A stretch of 64,000 bases of DNA from an uncultured Muribaculaceae bacterium (GCA_910577585.1 CAJTNN010000013.1:3923-67922); one strand, 5' to 3'; positions 17,040 through 25,293 are shown, counted from the first letter of the stretch. Program-made: numbers and translations. Notes: generated by a model from the letters alone, not told the origin.

Positions 17040-19535
17040 TCACTCGTCGGCAGGAATCAGGGCAATGTCGAGCACCTCGCCTACTGAACTGACATAGGAG
17101 AATTCGAGTCCTTCAAGATAGCGGGCGGGCACTTCGAGGATATCCTTCTCGTTCTCGCGCGAGAGGATAATACGCGTGATGCCTGCGCGTTTGGCGGCTA
17201 TGATTTTCTCTTTGATGCCACCTACAGGCAGAACTTTGCCGCGCAGGGTGGTCTCGCCGGTCATGGCGAGATGGCTGCGCACTTTGCGGCCTGACAATGC
17301 CGAGGCGAGGGCGGTGGTCATCGTGATTCCGGCCGACGGACCATCTTTTGGAATCGCTCCTTCGGGCACATGGATATGGAAGTCGCGTTTGTCGAAGTCT
17401 TCGGCTTTCATGCCGAGCAGCGAGGCGTGGGCACGCAGATATTGCAGGGCGATGGTGGCAGACTCTTTCATCACGTTGCCGAGATTACCGGTGAGGGTGA
17501 GTTTCCCTTTACCCTCTGTCACTGAGGCTTCGATAAACAGTATCTCGCCTCCGACTGAGGTCCAGGCCAGTCCGGTGACAACGCCTACATAGTCGTTGTT
17601 CTCATACATCTCGGGGGTATATTCCTCCTTGCCGAGCAGCTCTTTTACCAGCGCCGGTGTAATCTGGCGGGGATACTCCTCCCCTCTCACCTTCTTGACT
17701 GCGAGTTTGCGAAGCACCTTGGCTATGCGCTTCTGAAGTTTGCGCACTCCTGACTCGCGGGTGTAGTAGTCTATCAAGTACACGAGCGCATCATCGGTGA
17801 AGCTAATCTCTTCGGCGTCGAAGCCATTCTCGCGCAACTCCTTGGGTACGAGGTGGCGCTTGCCGATCTCAACCTTCTCGGCGGTGATGTAGCCCGGAAT
17901 GGCTATGATCTCCATGCGGTCGAGCAGCGGAGCTGAGATGGTCTCGAGTGAGTTGGCCGTGGCTATGAAGAGTATTTTGCTAAGGTCGTAGTCGGCATCT
18001 ATATAGTTGTCGTGGAAGTGGGAGTTCTGTTCGGGGTCGAGCACTTCGAGCAGGGCGGTCGAGGGGTCACCTTTGAAATCGCGGCCAATCTTGTCAATTT
18101 CATCGAGCACCATCACCGGGTTGGAATGTCCGGCCTTGATAAGGGCTGTGATGATACGTCCGGCCATTGCGCCGAGATATGTACGGCGGTGGCCGCGAAT
18201 CTCTGCCTCATCGTGCATTCCGCCAAACGACACACGCGCATAATCGCGCCCCATGGCGTCGGCAATAGACTTTCCGAGCGAGGTCTTGCCCACCCCCGGA
18301 GGACCTACCAGGCAGAGTATCGGTGCCTTGTTGTCGTCGCGCAGTTTGGCCACTGCCATCTGCTCAAGGATGCGTTCCTTCACCTTCTCAAGACCGAAGT
18401 GATCGCGGTTAAGTATATCCTCTATCTTCTGGAAGTCTATCTCAGATTCGGTATAGGATTCCCATGGCAGCGACAGGAAGGTGTCGATATATGAATATTG
18501 CAGACTATAGTCAGGGGTGTTGGTCAAGTAGCGTTGCAGCTTGGCAAGTTCGCGGTCGAAGTGCTTGAGGGTTGCCTCGTTCCACTTCTTTGTCTCGGCG
18601 CGCTTGCGCAACTCCTTTATGTCGCTGTATTCATCCTCACCCAGCTCCTCGCGCAACACAGCCATCTCCTGATGAATGAAGGCTTCGCGCTGATTGTCGG
18701 CAAGATTGCGGTTGGTGCGCTTCAATATATTCTGACGGAATTGCTGAAACTCAAGATTCTTCATCAATTCATCAAGAAATATCTCGCACATCTCACGAAG
18801 TCCCTCGGCTGCGAGCGCCTTGTTTTTCACCTCGGGGTCCATCGGAGCCATGAAGATGGCATAGAGCAGGGTCATAAGACCATTGTACTCTTTCGCGACA
18901 CTCTTCAGGGTCGGCATATGGAACTGATCGTGAAATTTCAGTATCTCGTCATAGCAGGTCTGAATCTGCATGAGATAGGCTGCAAATTCAGTGTCTTTGA
19001 GGTCAATCTTGTCTTTAATGGGTTTCACCGAAGTGGTGTGGAAACCTTTGCGAGTGCTGAACTTCAACCCCTTGCATCGCACGCGATAGCCGGCTTTGAA
19101 GAGCATTGTGGGGGCGGAGTCGGGCTGTGAGGGGGTGTCGATCTTCTCAATGCGCCCGATTATGCCTGTGGCTGCGAATGCGGGGTCATTCACTTCGCCG
19201 GGGAGGGTCTTGACATACACCACTACCACGGCTGAATGTTTGCTTATAGCTTCATTGATAGCCACATCATTTATATCCACAGTCTGAGGGAGCTGCTGGC
19301 AGATATATGGCACCGCCACAGCCTCCTGAAGAAACACCACCGGCACATGACCCCATTTTATGCCATCTTCGTCAAAGGGCTCGCAGCGCAGCTGCACACC
19401 CTCCTCAACTTCCGACGACTCAAATAGTGCGTCGGCATCGTCGAAGATTTCATCAAGTGAGTCGTCCATAAACTGGTCGTCATTCAATGCTTCTGAAAAA
19501 ATATCAATATCCTTTGATTTTTTTGAATCTTTCAT
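17040..19535 (-). CDS. lon: ATP-dependent protease Lon
   Basis: Lon degrades misfolded and regulatory proteins in the cytoplasm. The 831-aa protein has an acidic N-terminal extension (about 1-50), the Lon substrate domain (to about 265), a coiled stretch, an AAA+ module with Walker A GPPGVGKT (411-418) and a Ser-Lys peptidase domain with PKDGPSAGIT and GGIKEKIIAAKRAG near the C-terminus. The ATG follows directly on a ~145-bp leader that is duplicated about 840 bases upstream. A minus-strand TAACTTTG at 19644-19651 probably drives it. Confidence 0.96.
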   Translation of the reverse strand: MKDSKKSKDIDIFSEALNDDQFMDDSLDEIFDDADALFESSEVEEGVQLRCEPFDEDGIKWGHVPVVFLQEAVAVPYICQQLPQTVDINDVAINEAISKHSAVVVVYVKTLPGEVNDPAFAATGIIGRIEKIDTPSQPDSAPTMLFKAGYRVRCKGLKFSTRKGFHTTSVKPIKDKIDLKDTEFAAYLMQIQTCYDEILKFHDQFHMPTLKSVAKEYNGLMTLLYAIFMAPMDPEVKNKALAAEGLREMCEIFLDELMKNLEFQQFRQNILKRTNRNLADNQREAFIHQEMAVLREELGEDEYSDIKELRKRAETKKWNEATLKHFDRELAKLQRYLTNTPDYSLQYSYIDTFLSLPWESYTESEIDFQKIEDILNRDHFGLEKVKERILEQMAVAKLRDDNKAPILCLVGPPGVGKTSLGKSIADAMGRDYARVSFGGMHDEAEIRGHRRTYLGAMAGRIITALIKAGHSNPVMVLDEIDKIGRDFKGDPSTALLEVLDPEQNSHFHDNYIDADYDLSKILFIATANSLETISAPLLDRMEIIAIPGYITAEKVEIGKRHLVPKELRENGFDAEEISFTDDALVYLIDYYTRESGVRKLQKRIAKVLRKLAVKKVRGEEYPRQITPALVKELLGKEEYTPEMYENNDYVGVVTGLAWTSVGGEILFIEASVTEGKGKLTLTGNLGNVMKESATIALQYLRAHASLLGMKAEDFDKRDFHIHVPEGAIPKDGPSAGITMTTALASALSGRKVRSHLAMTGETTLRGKVLPVGGIKEKIIAAKRAGITRIILSRENEKDILEVPARYLEGLEFSYVSSVGEVLDIALIPADE

Positions 19536-19680
19536 TCTTTTTCACTGAAATAAATGTCGGCTGAAAGACGTTGGATATTCGGGTCTGACCGCGGGATAAC
19601 CCCGGCATCGGCAGAACCGCATCTACACATAGCCATATTTATGCAAAGTTAGCTATTTTTTCGCAAACGATGCATTAAAG
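19535..19680 (-). repeat. lon leader repeat, copy A
   Basis: This 146-base segment directly upstream of lon is about 90% identical by eye to 20376-20520 in the same orientation. It includes the lon -7 element TAACTTTG (19644-19651, minus). Confidence 0.9.
19644..19651 (-). promoter_or_regulatory. -7 element of lon
   Basis: CAAAGTTA on plus is TAACTTTG on minus. A CAAA (TTTG on minus) at 19664-19667 is closer than the usual 19-21-base spacing. Confidence 0.55.
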
Positions 19681-19747
19681 TTAGTTTGAATTTAACCTTG
19701 GTTAACCCAGATTAAACCTCGGTTGAATCCAACGGCTCATACTTTAG

Positions 19748-19944
19748 ATAAGTAGTTGCGAAGAATTAATGAACAAATAATTTTGCTTTATCTTCGAGTG
19801 ATTTTTGCCGGGGAAGGAAGGAGCTTAGCGAGCTAAGCGACTGACGATGACGGCAAAAAGCGCCGAAGAGAAAGTGAAATTATTGTTCAAATCATTCTTT
19901 GAAAAAGAATCACTTATGATGTTTAATTCTTCGCAACTACTTAT
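19748..19944. repeat. Nested palindromic element (MITE- or RNA-like)
   Basis: A perfect 22-bp outer stem (19748-19769 with 19923-19944) contains further stems: 19771-19783 with 19877-19888 (one bulge), 19802-19810 with 19851-19859, a small GCTTAG/CTAAGC hairpin (19823-19838) and ATTCTTT/AAAGAAT (19894-19910). Its right arm overlaps the last codons of the gene at 19937. No ORF lies inside. Confidence 0.8.
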
Positions 19945-20347
19945 TAATTTCTGCTATTATTGAATTGCGGATGACCTCACCTATTGACACATCGTTGATT
20001 TTAAGTATGCTCCACAAATCCGTATCATCATCAAATGTAAGCAATACTTCACCCTCTTCATGGTTGTTCCATGAAATCATATCGCAAATCCATTCTCCAT
20101 TCCAATCCTCCTTTGTAGGTATTCTCCAGAATTTAAATGGATGTCCCTCCATAAAAAGTTCATAAAAGTGCCCATCTTTTGGATAATAGAACACGATAGA
20201 GTTATAGTGTCTCCAATAGAAGTTGAACACTGTTTCTGGATTTCTTGATTCAGCATCAAGATAATCATCATTGCTCCATCCCAACTCATCACTATATATT
20301 ATAGGACAATTGGGATGCCAATTCTTCACTACTATTTCTTTGTCCAT
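19937..20347 (-). CDS. Unknown 136-aa acidic protein
   Basis: I do not recognise this protein. It is soluble, rich in Trp, Tyr, Asp and Glu, with no signal peptide or membrane segment; NNHEEGEVLLTFDDDTDLW is typical of its composition. Size and acidity resemble immunity-type proteins, which is only an impression. The gene lies between two copies of the lon leader and has copy B as its own upstream region, 28 bases from the ATG. Its base composition is AT-richer than lon or trmN6. The stop codon lies in the arm of the palindromic element. Gain by insertion or duplication is likely. Confidence 0.6.
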   Translation of the reverse strand: MDKEIVVKNWHPNCPIIYSDELGWSNDDYLDAESRNPETVFNFYWRHYNSIVFYYPKDGHFYELFMEGHPFKFWRIPTKEDWNGEWICDMISWNNHEEGEVLLTFDDDTDLWSILKINDVSIGEVIRNSIIAEINK

Positions 20348-20375
20348 TTTGATACTGCATTATGTAGGATGATTT

Positions 20376-20520
20376 TTCTTTTTCGCTGAAATAAATGTCG
20401 GCTGAAAGACGTTGGATATTCGGGTCTGCCGCTGGATACCCCCCGCAGAGGCAGCACCGTATCTACACATAGCCATATTAATGTAAAGTTAGCTATTTTT
20501 TCGCAAACGATGCATTAAAG
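20376..20520 (-). repeat. lon leader repeat, copy B
   Basis: This second copy of the lon leader lies upstream of the unknown 136-aa gene. The -7 element has decayed to TAACTTTA (20484-20491, minus), losing the conserved final G, so its activity is doubtful. Confidence 0.9.
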
Positions 20521-20550
20521 CCTTTTAAATTACCGAAAAAATCACGGTTT

Positions 20551-21309
20551 ATGCAGGAGCAAAACCTTCGACGTCGCAGACGCGAGCGTCTTTTCAGAAT
20601 GAAGCATTTTAATGTGCGCCATGAAGTTAGCGCCAATAAGGTGGGCGTCGACGGGGTCATGGTAGGCGCATGGGCAAGCGTGCCGGCGAATCCTCAGGCA
20701 CGAATTCTCGATGTGGGGTGCGGTTGCGGTTTGATAGCGCTGATGATGGCCCAACGCGCACCTGAAGCACTGGTGACGGCCATAGATATCGAGGCCGCAG
20801 CTGTCGGCGAGGCGCAGCTGAATGCGGCTGAGTCGCCGTGGGCTGACCGCATAGAGGTGATTGAGCGTGATTTCTCTGATATTGAGGGTAGATTTGATGC
20901 GATTGTATCTAATCCGCCATTTTTTGAGAGCGGGGTGTCGGAGATTGATTCGGCTCGGATGCTGGCGCGGCATGTGGCTTCGTTGTCGCCGATGGTACTG
21001 ATTGACGAGGCCCGTCGACTGCTCAATCCGGGTGGCACCTTATCGCTGATTGCTCCGGCTGCACATGCCTATGCACTAACCGTGCATGCGCCGTCCGCAG
21101 GTCTGCAGCTTCAACGCATCACATACGTCCGCGGTAATCCGGATGTGGCTCCGAAGCGGGTGCTGCTCGAATTCATCTACCCTCCCGAAGGAACTGACCT
21201 ATCGCAGATGTCAGCACCCGAGCCCCAGCTTCTCACCATCGAGACCACCCCCAACCACTACACCCCCGAATACATCCATCTCCACCACGATTTCTACATC
21301 AAGTTCTAA
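20551..21309 (+). CDS. tRNA1(Val) adenine-37 N6-methyltransferase (TrmN6-like)
   Basis: The 252-aa Rossmann methyltransferase is of the YfiC/TrmN6 type, which modifies A37 next to the anticodon of a valine tRNA. MKHFNVRHEVSANKVGVDGV (residues 17-36) is the family N-terminus, ILDVGCGCGLIAL (about 52-64) binds SAM, and SNPPFF (about 121-126) is the N6-adenine NPPF motif. An Arg-rich stretch (7-13) precedes Met17; the second ATG (20599) is an alternative start. The gene diverges from copy B of the lon leader. Confidence 0.85.
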   Translation: MQEQNLRRRRRERLFRMKHFNVRHEVSANKVGVDGVMVGAWASVPANPQARILDVGCGCGLIALMMAQRAPEALVTAIDIEAAAVGEAQLNAAESPWADRIEVIERDFSDIEGRFDAIVSNPPFFESGVSEIDSARMLARHVASLSPMVLIDEARRLLNPGGTLSLIAPAAHAYALTVHAPSAGLQLQRITYVRGNPDVAPKRVLLEFIYPPEGTDLSQMSAPEPQLLTIETTPNHYTPEYIHLHHDFYIKF

Positions 21310-21415
21310 CCCCACTCGCCAGCCCGCCATGGGTTTGCTCCACGGCTAATCAAAACCTCTTAACGGGAGTACGGTGGTAACGGGAGTACGATAAAGACTG
21401 GAGGTAACTTGTCCG

Positions 21416-21454
21416 GCGCCAGCCTCCTGGGAGGAGGGGCGCCCACGCCCCGAC
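21416..21454 (-). repeat. Dispersed repeat, copy 3 (inverted)
   Basis: The reverse complement matches 13638-13676 at 35 of 39 positions; both contain GTCGGGGCG and TCCCAGGAGGCTG. Confidence 0.8.
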
Positions 21455-21545
21455 ACGGCCATGCTACGGGCATCAGTGGAGTAAGTGAAGTGAGATCACC
21501 GTGCATACGTTGAGGAAACGCTCGGGCGATAATGATATACAAATT

Positions 21546-21586
21546 CAGGCATGTCGGCCCTAAGGGCGACATGCCTGGTATTTTTT
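21546..21586 (+). terminator. Intrinsic terminator
   Basis: A CAGGCATGTCG arm (from 21546) pairs with GACATGCCTG (to 21577) with an extra GCCC/GGGC pairing and a 3-nt TAA loop, followed by GTATTTTTTATC. It lies 237 bases past the trmN6 stop. Confidence 0.8.
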
Positions 21587-21669
21587 ATCGACACTAATAA
21601 CTTTTTAAGGTGCCCGGCGACCGGAGAGTCGGAGTTGCCGACTTAAGGACGCAGGCGACGCGACGCGGA

Positions 21670-22179
21670 TTACGCCTGATAATCGCTGAGCTGCGAGCGG
21701 AGACGCTTGCGGGCAAAGAAGATGCGGCTCTTGACTGTGCCTAACGGCAAACCGAGCTTCTCAGCAATCTCGTGGTATTTATATCCGGCCACATACATAT
21801 TGAAGGGGACGCGATACTCATCTGAGAAGGAATTGAGCGCCTGGCTGATCTCCTTGACGGCATATGAACCCTCGGGAGTAGCAAGACCACTCTCCTGCGA
21901 TATGTTGAGGTGGTAGAGATCTTCGGTCTTATCAACAACTGTGGCCTGACGCACGTTCTGACGATAATTGTTGATGAAGATATTGCGCATGATTGTGAAA
22001 ATCCAACCCTTGAAGTTGACATTGTCAACATACTTCTCTTCATTATCGAGAGCTTTGAGGGTAGTGTCCTGAAGCAGGTCCTGCGCAGCCTCGCGATTTG
22101 AGGTCAGCTGGTATGCAAAACTCAGTAGATTGCCCTGAAGGCCTAAAAGTCTGTTTTTGAAAGATTCGTTGGATTTCAT
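21670..22179 (-). CDS. ECF-type RNA polymerase sigma factor
   Basis: The 169-aa protein has the two-domain sigma-70 family ECF layout. Region 2 spans about residues 15-85 (AQDLLQDTTLKAL, then NFKGWIFTIMRNIFINNYR for -10 recognition and melting), and region 4 spans about 115-165 with the helix-turn-helix YHEIAEKLGLPLGTVKSRIF. No anti-sigma gene is adjacent, so its signal is unknown. Bacteroidales carry many such factors; a general RpoE-like stress role is only a guess. Repeats and a terminator fill the downstream gap. Confidence 0.93.
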   Translation of the reverse strand: MKSNESFKNRLLGLQGNLLSFAYQLTSNREAAQDLLQDTTLKALDNEEKYVDNVNFKGWIFTIMRNIFINNYRQNVRQATVVDKTEDLYHLNISQESGLATPEGSYAVKEISQALNSFSDEYRVPFNMYVAGYKYHEIAEKLGLPLGTVKSRIFFARKRLRSQLSDYQA

Positions 22180-22521
22180 GTTATTGTGTCTTAGTTGTTC
22201 GTTTTTGGGTGATCCCTTAAAGGTCTCTTAGTTGATCCATCGGAGAATGAAGGAATCGTCACATTCCCGATTTCAATATTAAAACACTGCAGGATGAAAA
22301 TAGTTACGTTTTTTTTCGTAATTTTGTAGAAAAATGAGGTGAGCAGACCACGCTTTTAACTTCTTTAATGATTATTTCTTTGCGGTTCAGGCTTTTAGGC
22401 ATCCGCACCCTGCAAACGTTAAAGTATGCTAAACTTGCTCTCCCCGGCGCGGAGTGTTGCGAAATTGCTACTCACCAGCAGAGGGCGACAGACCGCCAAT
22501 ACACATTATATATATCTACAC
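22180..22521. other. Divergent promoter region, ECF sigma / helicase
   Basis: The 342 bases between divergent genes are AT-rich around 22300-22380. A rightward TAATTTTG (22319-22326) is the clearest signal. An in-frame extension of the helicase (22426-22521) lacks family similarity and is not counted as coding. Confidence 0.5.
22319..22326 (+). promoter_or_regulatory. -7 element of the DEAD-box helicase gene
   Basis: TAATTTTG matches TAnnTTTG exactly. No clear -33 TTTG is visible. The implied leader of about 195 nt is long, as for cold-inducible helicases; that link is inference. Confidence 0.5.
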
Positions 22522-23970
22522 ATGAGATTTGACGACTACTTCGAGAGCGACGACCTGCTTGATGCTCTCTGGGATATGCATTTTGATGAGATGACACCTA
22601 TTCAGGAGCAAGCCATCCCGCATGTGCTCGAAGGGCGCGACCTGCTGGCCTGCGCACAGACCGGCACCGGCAAGACCGCTGCCTATCTGCTGCCTGTAAT
22701 CGACCTGATATGCACCGGCCAATATCCTGAAAACCGCGTTAACTGCGTCATCATGGCCCCCACCCGCGAACTTGCCCAGCAGATTGACCGGCAGATGCAG
22801 GGATTCTCTTACTTCCTGCCCATCAGCTCACTCCCTATATATGGTGGCACCGACGGCCACACCTACGAACAACAGCGGCGCGGCCTGAAGTTGGGTGCCG
22901 ATGTGGTGATCGCTACCCCCGGCCGACTTATCGCGCACCTGCAAATGGGCTCGGTGGACCTCTCGAAAGTATCATTCTTCATACTCGATGAGGCCGACCG
23001 GATGCTCGACATGGGCTTCTATGAAGATATAATGAGCATCGCAAAGCACCTCCCTAAAGAGCGGCAGACCCTCCTCTTCTCGGCCACAATGCCCCCGAAG
23101 ATTCAGCAGCTCGCCAATACTATCCTTCGTGACCCGGCTGAAATCAAACTTGCCGTATCAAAGCCTGCCGACAAAATCCGCCAGCTTGCCTACATATGCC
23201 ACGAGACTCAGAAGGAGGCTCTGCTGCGCCATGTGCTCAGCGAGGAGGATTACAAGCGCGTGATAGTCTTCTCATCATCGAAGCTTAAGGTGAAGCAACT
23301 CGCCCGCTCGCTGAAGCTCGGCAAACTTAAAATCGGCGAGATGCACTCCGACCTCGACCAGAATCGCCGCGAGGATGTTATGCTCGACTTCAAAGCGGGC
23401 AAAATCAATGTGCTCGTGGCCACCGACATCGTGGCGCGAGGCATAGATATCGACGATATCGAACTCGTGGTGAATTTCGATGTGCCGCGCGAGGGTGAGG
23501 ATTATGTGCATCGCGTAGGCCGCACCGCACGCGCCGACCGCGATGGCAAGGCGGTGACTCTCGTGGCCGACCGCGACCGTCGCAGCTTCCAGATGATTGA
23601 GAAACTTCTCGGCAAAGCCGTGGAGCGCGGCACTGTGCCCGCCGAACTCGGCGAGGCTCCGACCGAACGTCCTGCCACCCAGAGCCGCAATAATGGTAAC
23701 CGCAATAACAACCGCATCGGTAACCGAAATGGCAATCAAAACGCCAACCGCAATGGGCGCCGCAATAATAACCGCAATGGCAATCAAAATGGCAACTCTA
23801 ATGCCAATCAGAATGCCAACCTGAATGCCATTCAAAATGGCAACCCGAATGCCAACCTGAATGCCAATCAAAATGGCAATCAAAATCAGGGTAACCCGAA
23901 TCGCCGCCGATGGACTCACCGCCGCCCGAAGTCAGGCACCGAAGGGAATGGCAACTCAGGGGAGGCCTAA
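22522..23970 (+). CDS. DEAD-box ATP-dependent RNA helicase
   Basis: This RhlE-type helicase unwinds structured RNA during ribosome assembly or decay. MRFDDYF at 22522 is the family start; an upstream TTG/ATG extension is not conserved. The 482-aa protein has the Q-motif region (TPIQEQAIP), motif I AQTGTGKT (45-52), PTRELAQQ, LDEADRMLDMG, FSATMP and HRVGRTAR. After about residue 385 the chain becomes an Asn/Gly/Arg-rich tail made of NGN, NAN and NRN units coded by tandem AATGCCAA/AATGGCAA repeats. The tail is probably disordered and RNA-binding. The core is certain; the tail role is inference. Confidence 0.94.
   Translation: MRFDDYFESDDLLDALWDMHFDEMTPIQEQAIPHVLEGRDLLACAQTGTGKTAAYLLPVIDLICTGQYPENRVNCVIMAPTRELAQQIDRQMQGFSYFLPISSLPIYGGTDGHTYEQQRRGLKLGADVVIATPGRLIAHLQMGSVDLSKVSFFILDEADRMLDMGFYEDIMSIAKHLPKERQTLLFSATMPPKIQQLANTILRDPAEIKLAVSKPADKIRQLAYICHETQKEALLRHVLSEEDYKRVIVFSSSKLKVKQLARSLKLGKLKIGEMHSDLDQNRREDVMLDFKAGKINVLVATDIVARGIDIDDIELVVNFDVPREGEDYVHRVGRTARADRDGKAVTLVADRDRRSFQMIEKLLGKAVERGTVPAELGEAPTERPATQSRNNGNRNNNRIGNRNGNQNANRNGRRNNNRNGNQNGNSNANQNANLNAIQNGNPNANLNANQNGNQNQGNPNRRRWTHRRPKSGTEGNGNSGEA
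23690..23895 (+). repeat. Coding tandem repeat in helicase tail
   Basis: About 200 bases consist of 6- and 12-base units centred on AATGGCAA and AATGCCAA, encoding Asn-Gly, Asn-Ala and Asn-Arg pairs. The array stays in frame. Confidence 0.85.
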
Positions 23971-24055
23971 CCATACCCACTTATCTCAAATTCTCTTTAA
24001 CATCCAATAACCATTCAATCCTTTTTCGTAAAAAATATCAGGATAAATAGGAAGA

Positions 24056-24088
24056 AGATTCCCCTCTTCATCACGAAGAAGGGAATCT
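24056..24088. terminator. Hairpin between convergent genes
   Basis: A 14-bp stem with one mismatch (24056-24069 with 24075-24088, AGATTCCC...) and a 5-nt loop lies between the helicase and the leftward gene at 24116. The following T content is weak. Confidence 0.6.
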
Positions 24089-24115
24089 CCAATTTTAGTA
24101 GTTTAGTACCTACAA

Positions 24116-24580
24116 TCACTCGACAATGTCAATTGTCGGGATCTGTGCATACACCAGCTCCCTTGTACCAAAGCGCAAAGTTCTGACTATTTCAATGTCA
24201 GAAACTTTGAGAGTCTTACCACGAAGAGACTCCATTGCTTCCTGCACATTACGATGCTTGCGGAACTCATCAGCTGCAGTACCCATGGTATGCTTACGCA
24301 CACCAGTAGGCGTACCATCCTCGTTAAACACCGAGCGACTTTTAGTGAAAGTCGAAGGATAGAACGGTTTAGCGTTACCATTGGTAAGCTCTACCATGAT
24401 GTACTGCACTTTGGCATTTCCGAGGTTCTGTTCGTATACATCGAACTTCTCAGGGATTGTGAACTCATCACCGATTTCGAGAACGAAATTCTCGAGTGAG
24501 CGTACTGCACCGGTGAAACCCTTTACTTTCTTGTCACCACGTGCTTGATTACGCTGAATTTCAACAGTAAGTCCTGCCAT
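24116..24580 (-). CDS. Unknown 154-aa protein
   Basis: I do not recognise this protein. The start MAGLTVEIQRNQ (24580) is preferred over an ATG five codons upstream (24595), because those five residues (MYFRI) look non-native. The product is soluble, without signal peptide; it mixes beta-strand patterns with basic positions (RNQARGDKKVKGF, RKHTMGTAADEFRKHRN). The length and basic segments might suit a nucleic-acid-binding or virion-type protein, but no motif supports that. It is flanked on the right by a 250-base AT-rich stretch with an inverted repeat. Confidence 0.6.
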   Translation of the reverse strand: MAGLTVEIQRNQARGDKKVKGFTGAVRSLENFVLEIGDEFTIPEKFDVYEQNLGNAKVQYIMVELTNGNAKPFYPSTFTKSRSVFNEDGTPTGVRKHTMGTAADEFRKHRNVQEAMESLRGKTLKVSDIEIVRTLRFGTRELVYAQIPTIDIVE

Positions 24581-24704
24581 AATTCTAAAATACACTTCTA
24601 GTCCAAGTGTGAAGCTTTGGTTAATAAAATATGCGTATTATCCTAGTCGCATTCCTAGTCTAGTTCTGTCGAATATGTACTCTTTCCAGAATGTTTCATT
24701 GGTT

Positions 24705-24729
24705 AATAATTTTCTATTTGAAAATTATT
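24705..24729. repeat. Perfect AT-rich inverted repeat
   Basis: AATAATTTTC (24705-24714) pairs with GAAAATTATT (24720-24729) over a 5-nt loop, 125 bases upstream of the unknown gene. GGTTAATAA occurs both here (24701) and near 24619. It could be an operator or part of a small element. Confidence 0.5.
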
Positions 24730-24808
24730 AAAAGTCACCACGTCTGGATTTGTTTAACTCGTCAGCTTATACCCTTTATTTTGTAACGCGGGCATGAAGG
24801 TCTTCATA

Positions 24809-24851
24809 GAAGCCGCTTAGACTTTTTTTCGTAAAAAGTTTAATCGGCTTC
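24809..24851. other. Imperfect long hairpin at the end of the CYTH gene
   Basis: GAAGCCG (24809-24815) pairs with CGGCTTC (24845-24851), and the stem continues with mismatches through an ACTTTTT/AAAAAGT pair. It overlaps the CYTH stop codon and probably stabilises or ends the leftward transcript. Confidence 0.45.
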
Positions 24852-25293
24852 ATAGATTAGAATTGTAGTAGGCCGGATCGCCGGTAACTTCGCTCGACAC
24901 AAACGGGGGAAGCTCAACTCTGCATTCTTCAGAGGGGAGCTCAACCTCGGCCAGTGTCAGTCCGGCAAGTCGCCCGGTGAATTCATCAACCTCCCACATG
25001 TAGCCGGCATAAGGCACAATCCAGCGCCGTTTTTCAACAACTTTACCCTCACACATAAGCAGCATGCGGCGCGCATCCTCCAACGGCACCTCATATTCAT
25101 ACTCCTCGCGAGTGGCACCGGTGGTGACACCCTTGACGGTCAGATAACCACGGCCATCGACGATGCGCACCCTGACGGTCGACTCCTTACGGCGCGAAAG
25201 ATAACCCTGCGCCATCTCGCCACACCCCGTAGCCAACGACTTATAAGAATCATCAGCCACCAAAAATTTCCTCTCAATCTCAAATTTAGCCAT
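24850..25293 (-). CDS. CYTH-domain triphosphate-binding protein
   Basis: CYTH proteins bind triphosphates in a beta-tunnel; members are inorganic triphosphatases, thiamine triphosphatases or class IV adenylate cyclases. The 147-aa protein shows the signature EIERK at residues 5-9 (Glu5, Glu7, Lys9), then RVRIVDGRGYLTVKG and the later ExE-type strand LAEVELPSE. Length matches single-domain bacterial triphosphatases. Its upstream 300 bases carry several hairpins and a minus-strand -7 element (25606-25613). Triphosphatase is the most likely activity, but cyclase cannot be excluded. Confidence 0.87.
   Translation of the reverse strand: MAKFEIERKFLVADDSYKSLATGCGEMAQGYLSRRKESTVRVRIVDGRGYLTVKGVTTGATREEYEYEVPLEDARRMLLMCEGKVVEKRRWIVPYAGYMWEVDEFTGRLAGLTLAEVELPSEECRVELPPFVSSEVTGDPAYYNSNL

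Larger units (their letters stand above)
21310..21669. other. Intergenic region with repeats and a rightward terminator
   Basis: No gene is supported. It contains two TAACGGGAGTACG copies at a 17-base period (21361-21373, 21378-21390), repeat copy 3 (21416-21454) and a strong hairpin followed by six Ts (21546-21586). A 3' UTR of trmN6 or a short non-coding transcript could both explain it. Confidence 0.45.

Noticed and set aside
22426..22521. In-frame N-terminal extension of the DEAD-box helicase
   Set aside because: The 32 extra residues have no family match, while MRFDDYF at 22522 is the typical start.
23690..23895. Repeat array that superficially resembles a CRISPR
   Set aside because: Units are 6-12 bases without spacers and stay in the helicase reading frame.
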